DNA of 26,296 nucleotides from Punctularia strigosozonata HHB-11173 SS5. Lineage: Eukaryota; Basidiomycota; Agaricomycetes; Corticiales; Punctulariaceae. The position numbers and the translations under genes were made by a program. Positions 1-9,150 of this stretch are shown piece by piece. Numbering within the stretch: the stretch's first letter is position 1; the number at the start of each line of letters is the position of its first letter. Below the pieces are notes generated by a model, which was not told where the DNA came from, did no database searches, and saw only the letters and a program-made list of their open reading frames with translations. The stretch is from contig NW_006767443.1 of NCBI RefSeq assembly GCF_000264995.1, positions 553,565 to 579,860 of the forward strand, read 5' to 3'.

Positions 1-639
1 CAGCAGTGGTCGCTCATATGTCAAGATCGAGACGGAGCTAAGTCCCGACGCCGGAGGTGGTGACGTCCGGACCTAGCGAGATGATTGTCGGAGTCGAGTC
101 GGAAGAGAGTCGGAGAAAGTCGGAGGGAGTCGGAGCAGAGTTTCGAGATACAGAGAGTGAGTGCGAGTACGGACCAGACTCAAGCTTTAAGGCTTGAGTC
201 GCTACGCGCTCTAAGTCCGTGTCGGAGCAGAGGAGTAACTTAGTCGATATTCGAACTAAGGAGTTAGAGTACAGGAGCTAGGAGTTTATATACGCGGAGG
301 CACGGTTCGGAGCTCGTATCGATAGGGAGTTATCGGAACTATGAACCATGTGGAATAAGGAGTTATCGGAACTATGAACCATGTGGAACTGTCAATCGTA
401 AGGACGGAGCATATGGTTACAAGCTGATAATCGGAGGTAGAATAAATCCGAAGGGAATATCAAACCGTTAAAGGCATATCGGTCGTGAACGTCGGAGTTG
501 AATCCGTTATGACTCGAGAACTACCGGGACGTTGAGTCGCCGGAGGACTATTCATGTGATAACGTAGGTCCGGTACCGGAGCTGCTACTCCGATGGCGGA
601 CAACCCGGAACGACCGGAGCTATCGTACTTGGCCCGGTT
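1..639. repeat. TCGGAG-rich decayed repeat with a 30-nt direct duplication
   Basis: No convincing coding frame was found here. Between about 90 and 145 the motif TCGGAG recurs in several slightly different spacings. A 30-nt stretch beginning GGAGTTATCGG is present twice without mismatch, at 326-355 and 359-388 (period 33). A short inverted repeat (CTCAAGC / GCTTGAG) sits at 178-199. The sequence runs into the transposase-like relic that follows, so it may be part of the same decayed mobile element or an older insertion into it. No terminal repeats, primer-binding site or target duplication could be identified. Confidence 0.45.
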
Positions 640-2144
640 ATGGCCCAAGATCCGACACGTGACAATAATGCGTATATGGTGTTTGCTGATGTTTCCGATC
701 TCAGGTGGACCCTCCGCTATCAGGCGAAGGAAACGAAAGCAAATGCCACAGACACGGCGAGGTCTACGCTACAAGAGCGCCGCACAGCACTCTATCGGAA
801 CATCCAGAAATGGTACGACGTTCAAAACTCCTACATGCCAGCAGCCCTTGCGCGCCGTTCTTCACATCCTGCGGAAAGCGGCGAAGAGGTTGCAACAGTG
901 ACTCATGCTGAAAATCTTGTGATATTGATGCCGTCCGACATCGAGGTCCCTGAGCTCCGCAGCTCCGGATGCATTGGCGGCGTGATCGACATCGAAAAAC
1001 AGTACGCCACGGCAAGAATGAAAGACGGCCTAGTCAACGTCCGACAGTTTCTGTGCATCAGATCTGCCGCACGCCAGAAGATGAAGCATTCATTGGGCGG
1101 TATGAATGATTCGGGTCACTTTTGTTCGATGCTCACAAGTTCTCAGGTCAGAAAGAAGGGACGCGATCGAAAACACTTCTCGGTTCTGTGTCGAAGAAGC
1201 TACAGCATGCCGTCAACGTATATCGAACATCATACGCGGCCGTCAAGACTCTTGACCCGAGCGGCGACTGGACGATGTATTATCAGGTTCTGTCCGATGA
1301 CGACATCCGAGGCCCGTTTCGTGACGTCCATCTGGATGATGAAACGGAACGGAGGAGGACACCGTCCTGGATTTGGACCGTGCCTGGCATCCAACGGACG
1401 TCGGCGGAAACGGATGACCGTGATGCCGACGAGTACATGCGCAGCGAATGGGCAAGGCAGCGGGCACGATCACGAAGATGCGCGGAGGAGATCGTATTGC
1501 TTGTGGAGGAGATGAGGCATGTACTGACGTATCTCCGATCGAAGGTGACCTGGTGGGATCAACAGCAGGACGGACGATTTGCAGAAGACTGCGTTATGCG
1601 CGGACTTAGTGCTTACGCGCACCGTCAATCGCGCATACTTACCAATCTTGGCAGTGTCTTCGCGGCGCAATGGCTACCATTACTCAAGATCTCCGCTCTT
1701 GGAGGTGAATGGATATCGGAGTTCGACACCTTGGGTAGTCCGCAGTCCAGTTCGCCCAGTAAGTACCTCCTCGCTAGTGAATGCAATGAACTCACAATTG
1801 CTTTGCCAAAGCCGCCACAGGTGCGCTTTGGAGAGAACCATTTCCAAGTCATGTCAATTAACAGGGATCTAGGCCCATTGTCTACAGCCTCTTCGATTCC
1901 CGATATGCCGCTGCCAATCACCGCGTCACCAACTTCGGGACACATCGCGACACGTTAGTCATCTGTTGGCGATCCGTTCCCGCCTCTATTGATATGCTCA
2001 TTAGCGTGTGCTTCGCATCAATCAGAAGACGATAACTGTGTAGACGATGAATACGAATCGGACACAGAAGGTGAATATAGTGACGAGAGCGACTCAGAGG
2101 GTGACGAGGTTCCCGAGTGGGCGCGTGCCGACGACATGCAGTGA
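640..2144 (+). pseudogene. KDZ-type (Kyakuja-Dileera-Zisupton) transposase-like protein, C-terminal part, broken
   Basis: The translation resembles the C-terminal half of the large KDZ transposase-associated proteins that are abundant in agaricomycetes. Recognisable landmarks are LQERRTALYRNIQKW (about 769), VQNSYMPA, a GQ..GTRS-like block (about 1145), LDPSGDW, DIRGP, the SWIWT motif, EWARQRARS, and WWDQQQDGRFAED near 1550, followed by QWLPLLKISALGGEW. The first part is in frame with 640 and the second in frame with 1122. The change of frame is either a frameshift or a 47-nt GT-AG intron at 1100-1146, which would restore the frame exactly. A TAG at 1956-1958 interrupts the reading frame, which then continues open in the same frame through an acidic tail (EYESDTEGEYSDESDSEGDE) to TGA at 2142-2144. 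The N-terminal catalytic region is absent upstream. The family call is from memory of family patterns and is moderately sure; the in-frame stop is directly visible. Confidence 0.62.
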
Positions 2145-2265
2145 CTGAGCGCATTCACGCAGTCTTTCCGCCTTTCTTGCCGCAGGAAATAGGCCCTCTG
2201 TATTTGTCTGATCTGTACGAAGCATCGCACGATGTAACCTCAGAGTCCTAAATAGTTCTCCGTGC

Positions 2266-3076
2266 ATGAGTACGCTGGTCTGTTGTCATCTCCACTCTCC
2301 TCTAATTGATGAAATGGTTGAAGAGCTTTGCCATTGCATCGAGAAACCCAGACAACGTGGACCTGATGGGCGCAAGCTGACCTTGAGAGAGCTGATCGCG
2401 CTCATGGAGCAGCCCTTAGCGGAGAAATGGTCCAAAATCAAGGTGAGCGACTATGTCTGGACTGCGATTATATTCTACTCATTGACACATGGGACGCGGA
2501 TATAGGCGCTCATTTGAAAGTTGGCGTTCGAAAGACTGGTCATAGGCCGAGTTTATCAAAATCAGCCTATGTTCGCCACCGGGGCGGTGGTCGGTGAGGT
2601 ACATTATTGCAATGATACGCACAACGTGCCATGATACTCATAAATATCAAGGTCGCCAACAGTGAAGGAATGAATTTCTTGTGGGACTACGTGGACCTCT
2701 GGCCGCTTCGTTTATACCTTCGATTTTTTCTTTCTGTTTACGCGAACCCCAGCCTGCCCAGCGGCATTGCCTTGAAGCTCAGAATGGCTCTCACAGCTTT
2801 CGACGATCATTCCATGCTTCCGGAAACTGCGTCTGAATCTACGGCATCTGTACCAAGTGACGACGACGCCGATGCTCCTGAACAGAATCCGGATCAATGC
2901 TATGGCGTATGTTTCCTCGTACACTTTTCTATTCTGTCTATTTACAGAAGCACAGGATGCAATCGTGCTGCCCTCTTCGTGAACGCCTGCGGCATGACGT
3001 CGACGTGATGAACATAACTTATCGACGTGCAGGAAGCGAGCACCGAGCTTTGCTCGGTGCGCCGTCTTGGAGATAG
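2266..3076 (+). CDS. Conserved-looking hypothetical protein, 4 exons, unknown function
   Basis: The proposed exons are 2266-2442, 2566-2598, 2652-2906 and 2948-3076. All junctions are GT-AG and in phase 0, and together they encode 197 aa ending at TAG 3074-3076. The introns are 123, 53 and 41 nt; the last is unusually short. Visible features are a basic/acidic N-terminus (GPDGRKLTLRELIALMEQP), an aromatic-rich middle (LWDYVDLWPLRLYLRFF), an acidic linker (SVPSDDDADAPEQNPD) and a C-terminal RERLRHDVDVMNITYRRAG block. No catalytic motif is recognised. The gene lies 120 bp downstream of the KDZ-like relic on the same strand and may belong to the same element or be an independent gene or relic. 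The second and third exons rest on splice logic alone, so the model is tentative. Confidence 0.38.
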
Positions 3077-3380
3077 GGAACACGTATAGGAGCAATGTCA
3101 GACGAGCTCCATTCAAACTCCGTGGTTGCGCTTTACTTCGTTACTGGTGTATTTCCTGTAGACTTTGGCTGTGGAGCATCATGATATGTACACCCACCAT
3201 CTTTCGCGTGTTAATGCCAAGCTCGCAGCCAGACAACGTACACGACGGGAGCGGCGTGGCATGCAGAAGGGAATAGTAATACATAGCTGTCATCCAACTC
3301 GGGTACACCTCGCCTCGCTATAAAATTACAACAGACTGTAAGCTGAGCCCCACGTCACGGGCTGCCACCACGATATCACC
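3077..3380. other. Intergenic, nothing recognised
   Basis: No frame, RNA gene or repeat was recognised. A CTATAAAAT sequence at about 3318 resembles a TATA box, but no gene follows it. Confidence 0.4.
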
Positions 3381-4025
3381 CACACCTCTCCCGACGCCAG
3401 CCATACATACGAATCCATAGGTACCCTCATCCTCCTACGAAGATGAAAGCACGCCTAACAAGCCTTGTGGAAGGTGGACATGAACACAAGGCCAGATCGG
3501 GACATTGATGCGAGGCCGCCACACTGTTCCACTCCAAGATCATAAACTTGCGAATCCCAGAACTAGGATTGTTGGCATCCCGGTTAGCGCTAGCTGCGTA
3601 TGCATGAAAGTCAAGAATCTAGACTGTGAGCCTTAGCTCTAGCGATTAATACAGCTAACCTAGCACCGAGGTGAACACCCCGAGATATTCGGGCCATGTG
3701 AGGGCGCAAGGTTCTTCCGCCTGGTGTTGAGTTCCCGCTTCTCTCCTGATGCCAGCCGTACACGCACCTCCATATGTACCTTCATCCCTCCTATTGAAAT
3801 AAAAGCACACTGGATAAGCCATGTGCAAGGTGAACGTGAACGTGAACGAATAGCCATACCAACATATTGACGCGAGGCCGTCACGCTCTTCTTGCCGAAC
3901 CTGATCACACAAGCTCGCGGGTCCCAAAATCAGCGTTGTTGGCACGCCATGTCGCGCTAACTGTATATGCATGCACGTCAGCAATTGGTATTGAGAGCCC
4001 AAGCGCCAGCTGTGAGATTCAACCG
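3381..4025. repeat. Diverged tandem duplication, two units of about 270-285 bp
   Basis: Unit 1 spans roughly 3381-3650 and unit 2 roughly 3739-4025. Corresponding blocks include GCCAGCC followed by ATAC/ACAC at 3396 and 3751 (offset 355), GTACC..CATC..CCTCCTA, AAAGCACRC, GATGCGAGGCCG versus GACGCGAGGCCG, GTTGTTGGC versus GTTGGCA, and TGCATG..GTCA at 3601 and 3969 (offset 368). The larger downstream offset is partly explained by an extra GTGAAC iteration (GTGAACGTGAACGTGAAC) near 3829-3846 in unit 2. Neither unit has a convincing coding frame. The source could be a non-autonomous transposon or an old segmental duplication. Confidence 0.6.
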
Positions 4026-5499
4026 CTCATGTTGAAACGTCACATCACCTAGAGATGCTGGGTCTTGTGATTTGAGGTGAATGGCGACGCAATATATTCA
4101 GTCGTACCTTATAGGTGGATGGCGGTAGCGCCGAGGTCAAGCAAACGGTCCTAAGTGGAGACAGGGTGCTACAACTCTTGAGTAACAGTACTACTTGTAC
4201 GGTCAAAGACTATCTGGCACGTATAGGTATGAGCACGTACTGTCAAACGTCCGCCCCAGCTCTATGCACCCTCTGGAATGCCTCTGTCAACCCGGGTATT
4301 CTACTACTTTGAGTCGCTCTTCCAAGCCATGGTGGGGATTCACTGCGTGTTGGAGTTATCTTCATTGTTGAAATGCGAGGGATGCAGGGCAAAGGAGAGA
4401 GGAGAGGACCAGGATAGCTGTCGTCGTGCCAGGTGCCAGCTGAACGCCCAAGGCGCGTCCGAAAGCAGACACGTCACATGACCTGGGGATAAGCCCTGGC
4501 AACACCCGCTCGACCCACATCCTCGCCGACCCGCGCTGCCGATCAGTTCATCAAGTGTATTCAAACTCAGCTGTATGTTCTGGCCACTCTCTTCTGAGCA
4601 ATGCTTGATACGTTGTAGACTATCTCGTCATGGCAAAAAAAAATCGGCCATCGTGTGGCATTAAAGGAGCAGTTCAACCGCGACCCAAGGTAAGTAACTC
4701 ATTTTTTGTCGCCGTTAGCGAATGCTAAGTGTATATCGGCAGTAATGAGAAGAACCAGGAGAAGGGATGACGGAGATTGAAAGAGTGATACGAGTTTCCG
4801 GATTGGGTAGGGAGTGCCGTGGAATGACCGGTGCCGCATTGTGCCGTATGTCTCGCTGGGTCCGGTTTCGTAAATCTACCTAGAGCGGCCGATCAATTGT
4901 AACGCTTTTCGCGCACCCAAAGGTCTACCGAACTGCAAAAAGCCGACCGACATCTCAAGCCAATCGAGCCCCCGCGGTGTTCCGATCCCGAATCATCAAA
5001 GTAGTATGTCCATCGACAGTTTCATTTACGATAGTACAAACCGCGCATGCCACTCCCATACCATGAAACGAACTATCCCTACGACAACAATTGCTCAATG
5101 AAGCGGCCCTGGACACGAACGACGATACCTTGTAGCGAACGCACTCATCGGGGTACGTACAAAGCGTCCAGGGTGGTGCGAGTCCGATGTTTGATATCGA
5201 CCATCGCACTCGTCCGGCGGTGTACGACAAGTTCTGGTAGTAGCTGCAATTCTCGTAGGCATATGTGCGACTGGAGGGACGTACAAGATGATAATGGTGT
5301 GATCGATCGTGGAATTGAATGGTTTCAGGGGAGCGGCGGTGGTATAGGCATACCTGGCACATCTGAACGAAGCAGGCACTGATTAATAACAAGGAATATT
5401 CGTAGAGAAAGCACTCAGCGGAAGCGAGGCGAGTCCGATCCTTAGAACCAACAACATCATGCGAGCTGGTGTGGGGGAGCTGGGGCATCTAAGTCAAGC
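4026..5499. other. Intergenic, no gene recognised
   Basis: Frames up to 177 codons are present on the minus strand (4955-5488), but their translations show no known motif and have the composition of non-coding sequence. The part from about 5200 onward has phrases (GTAGCTGCAATTCTCG, GGCATATGTGCGA) resembling the minisatellite that follows, so it may be an older, more decayed section of that array. Confidence 0.45.
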
Positions 5500-6110
5500 G
5501 GCTGTTGTACGCGAGCAACAAATCTTTGAAGCGAGCTGCAGCTCGTAGTTGCGTATGTGCCAGAGCATTTGCGAGTGAACGGAATGGTTTACCCAATCTG
5601 ACGATTCATCAAGGCGACGGCAGTGTATACGTACCTGTAATATGTGGCAGAGGGACCAATGCGCGCGCGCGATGGTCGTCGGGGAACTTGCAGGAGTATA
5701 TGCGAGAGATTGCTTGATGCATGCAATCCCATCCTCAAATCTGACAAATCGGCAGGGCGATGGCAGTGCAAGTGTAGCTGGAGTATGTGGCAGCGTGCCA
5801 GGTTCAAGGTGCGAGTTACCAGGGTATATGCGGGGAACCGCTGGATGAATGCGGTTCCAATACCTGTGTGTAGCTGGAGTATGTGGCGGAGCGATCGATG
5901 CGTGGTGTGCGTGCCAGGTTCAAGGTGCGAGTTACCAGGGTATATGCGGGGAACCGCTGGATGAATGCGGTTCCAATACCTGTGTGTAGCTGGAGTATGT
6001 GGCGGAGCGATCGATGCGTGCCGGGTATATGCGAGAGATACGAACCTGATCTTAAAAATGACGGTCTACGAGACGAAGGCAGTGTAGAGGTAGCTGGTAT
6101 ATGTATGGTA
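5500..6110. repeat. Decayed minisatellite array; core has two identical 112-nt copies, period 116
   Basis: The copies at 5793-5904 and 5909-6020 are identical over 112 nt (starting GCGTGCCAGGTTC, ending GATCGATGCGTG). The flanks contain progressively weaker copies. The phrases CAGTGTA.ACGTACCTG.AATATGTGGCAGA (about 5610), CAGTGCAAGTGTAGCTGGAGTATGTGG (about 5764) and CAGTGTAGAGGTAGCTGGTATATG (about 6080), and repeated TATATGCGAGAGAT, mark further units of varied length. The perfect pair points to a recent duplication inside an older array. It produces apparent ORFs on both strands that contain the same repeat and are not considered genes. Confidence 0.8.
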
Positions 6111-7020
6111 ACCTCGGCGCGTGCATGGAGAGTCCTTGTAAAGAATGTAGCAAATGCCAAAGTTGCCGAGGTGTATTCGGTGGCGGTGGCGGACTACACA
6201 GCGCGAAACCGCGAGACCACCTGGGGTCTTGGTGGAGTATATAGCTGAGGTTGGTGCTGGCATGGCGTTCGCCTGCACGTCGTAGGTTCCAGCTCCTGCT
6301 GCAATATATAATCCAGGTGTGCTATTGTGCGCGCCGTCATGGCCACCTTCGATGTGCACGTTTAGCTGCACTTTATAGTGGAGATCCAGTACTGCGCTTT
6401 ATGCAGGACGTTTCTTCGGTTATTGCTGGCGTACTCTTACTGAAACAGTCACTAGGGCTGCCGGGGACACGCGTTCGATGCCGTTTCCTGCTACAGGCGG
6501 TGTACGCCAGCCATACGGCGAGTTCGTCTACTGCCGGACACCACCACGCGCTGCAATTGCGGTAGGGCCTCTGTGCATGTGAATCCACCCGGAGCCGTCC
6601 TCGGCGCCGGATGAGTACATCCAACGACAGTCGGTATCGTGTTCATTTCCAAACGGTGACCATCTGATCATCGACTTCTGCAGCCATGCAAACTCGCTTC
6701 TATCGACACAGCGACGGTGGTCGACGGGTGGTCGATCCTTCTACGAGACCAATCACCCGTGGCTGCGCCTGCTAAGCTATTTTTAGCTCACCAAGCGCAA
6801 CCGTCATCAAGGCTTCTTGGGGCATCTGTCCATTGCTACGCTGCAGTGCACAACGCGTCGACGTCGCCTCGTTCCACATGCTCAGCCGTGCTTGTCGTGC
6901 TGATCACCGCCTTCTCGCCCAAGTGTCGTACCTTCGCCCCGGCATGTCTTGTGCAACGGATGTACAAAGCACATGGCAAATCCGTTACCGGGGACGCGGC
7001 CTTCCTGCTCGTCCGAGTTG
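6111..7020. other. Intergenic upstream region of the sedolisin gene
   Basis: No gene was recognised. Short open frames exist but carry no known motif. The last few hundred bases are presumed to hold the promoter of the peptidase gene. No binding site could be named with confidence. Confidence 0.4.
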
Positions 7021-7027
7021 TATAAAG
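7021..7027 (+). promoter_or_regulatory. TATA box of the sedolisin gene
   Basis: TATAAAG lies 96 bp upstream of the chosen ATG (7123), a usual distance for a fungal gene with a short 5' leader. Confidence 0.55.
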
Positions 7028-7122
7028 GCGCTAGCCTGCAGACCGATAGAGCAAGGTACTTCGGTCCTCAACACCCTTCCGGCACAGTCAGCAACTCGGT
7101 CATCCGTTGCAGTCAGCTCGCC

Positions 7123-9150
7123 ATGGTCGCCACTCGCCTCTTCTTCGCCTCGCTCCTCGCGATCGTCTCTGCCAAGCCCTTTGAGAACTTCGTGGTGCAC
7201 GAGCAGCGCGATGCCGTCCCCTCCGGCTTCAAGGTCAAGGCCCCTGCCAGCCGCGAGACTATGCTCAACCTCCGCCTTGCGCTCACCGAGAGCAACTCGG
7301 CCGGTCTGATCAAGGCCCTGTACGACGTCAGCACCCCGTCCAGCAAGAACTACGGTCAACATCTCGCCAAGGAGGATGTAAGCATCATCCTTCCGCTTAC
7401 GCTTGCGGGTGGCTGATTAGACGCTTGTCCTCGTAGGTTGAGGAGTTTGTCGCTCCCAAGCAGGAGTCCGTGGAAGCTGTCACCGCCTGGCTCAAGGAGA
7501 ACAACATCTCTGCGAAGACCCTCTCCCCCGCCGGTGACTGGCTCGGCTTTTCCGTCTCCGTCGAGGATGCCAGCAAGCTCTTCGACGCGGACTTCTCGGT
7601 CTACACTCATGAGGGTTCCGGCAAGGACATCGTCCGCACCCTCTCGTACTCCATCCCCGCGAGCCTGAAGGAGCACATTGACTTCGTGCACCCCATGACG
7701 ACGTGAGCATTTCCAAAGCTGTCACGATTATCTGTGTCTTAACTCATCGACAGGTTCTCCGCCGTGAACGGCATCAAGCCCAAGGTCTCCGCCTCGGCAC
7801 CGAAGATCGCCTCCAACATCACCGAGGACATCTCCTCCGCCTGCGCTAACCGTGTCACCCCGACCTGCTTGCGCTCGCTGTACGGCATCCCCAAGAAAGC
7901 CGCTTCCGAGAGCTCCAACAAGCTCGCCGTCTCCGGTTTCATCGAGCAGTACGCCAACAAGGCCGACTTGAAGACCTTCCTCGGCAAGTACAGGACCGAC
8001 ATGTCTTCCTCCACCACCTTCACCCTCAAGAAACTTGACGGTGGCAGCAACCCCCAGAGCGGATCGGAGGCCGGCGTTGAGGTGAGACCCTGTCAACGAC
8101 CAGCCCTTTCTCCCATTACTGACAACGTTCTGCGCTTAGGCCAACCTCGACATCCAGTACACCGTCGGCGTCGCTACCGGCGTGCCCACCATCTTCATCT
8201 CCGTCGGCGACGACTACCAGGACGGCGATCTCGAGGGCTTCCTCGACATTGTCAACTACCTCCTTGACGAGGACACTCCTCCCCAGGTCCTGACCACCTC
8301 CTACGGCGAGAACGAGAGCGACATGTCCCGGTCCCTGGCCAAGTACGCTTGATTCATCGTCCACCCCGTTATCGGCGACTGACTCTCCCACAGCAAGCTC
8401 TGCAATGCTTACGCTCAGCTTGGTGCTCGTGGCACTTCCATCCTCTTCGCCTCCGGTGACGGTGGTGTCAGCGGTTCCCAGAGCTCGTCCTGCTCCAAGT
8501 TCGTCCCGACCTTCCCCTCGGGCTGCGTAAGTCTCCCCCCTTCGCATACACCCCGCATTCGCTCACACCGCATGTCTCTCCAGCCGTACTTGACCTCCGT
8601 CGGCGCCACCACCGGCATCAGCCCCGAGACCGCTGCCGACTTCAGCTCCGGCGGCTTCTCCAACTACTTCGACATCCCCGACTACCAGTCCGACGTCCAC
8701 GCCGCCTACCTCAAGAAGCTCGGCTCGACCAACTCCGGCAAGTACAACGCGACCGGCCGCGGCTTCCCCGACGTCGCCGCGCAGGGTGTCAGCGTCGAGG
8801 TCGTCGTCGACGGCTCGACCGAGCCCGTCGACGGTACCTCCTGCGCCTCGCCCATCTTCGCCTCCGTCATCTCGCTCCTCAACGACCAGCTCATCGCCGC
8901 CGGCAAGAGCCCGCTCGGCTTCCTCAACCCGTGGCTGTACGAGAACTCGGACGCGCTCAACGACATCACCTCCGGCGACAACCCGGGATGCAACACCAAC
9001 GGCTTCCCCGCCAAGGCCGGCTGGGACCCCGTCACCGGCCTCGGTACTCCTGGTGAGCATTCTCGTTTGCAGGGTAGCCTGTGGAACATGTCGCTGACTG
9101 GCATGATTCTCCTAGACTTCGACAAGCTCAAGACTGCTGCTGGCTTGTGA
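7123..9150 (+). CDS. Secreted sedolisin (tripeptidyl-peptidase I-like serine-carboxyl peptidase, family S53)
   Basis: Acidic extracellular peptidase, expected to remove tripeptides or cleave proteins at low pH. The exons are 7123-7377, 7437-7702, 7754-8081, 8140-8342, 8394-8526, 8584-9052 and 9116-9150. Spliced they give 562 aa, normal for the family. A signal peptide (MVATRLFFASLLAIVSA) is followed by the S53 propeptide (about residues 30-175). The catalytic set is complete: Glu283 and Asp287 in EANLDIQY, oxyanion Asp373 in FASGDGGVSG, and nucleophile Ser481 in DGTSCASP. The C-terminal NDIT...GWDPVTGLGTP segment is the usual calcium-binding region. All six introns are GT-AG and 51-63 nt long. 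The intron in codon 351 turns an apparent stop (8353) into normal sequence (NKLCNAYAQLGARG). The gene looks intact and active. Whether it is an endo- or tripeptidyl-peptidase cannot be told from the sequence alone. Confidence 0.95.

Noticed and set aside
5644-6248. Overlapping plus-strand open frames containing repeated RFKVRVTRVYAGNRWMNAV
   Set aside because: The repetition is caused by the minisatellite; no start context or homology supports a protein.
8343-8393. Apparent stop codon in the peptidase frame near 8353
   Set aside because: It lies in a 51-nt GT-AG intron whose removal restores the family sequence NKLCNAYAQLGARG.
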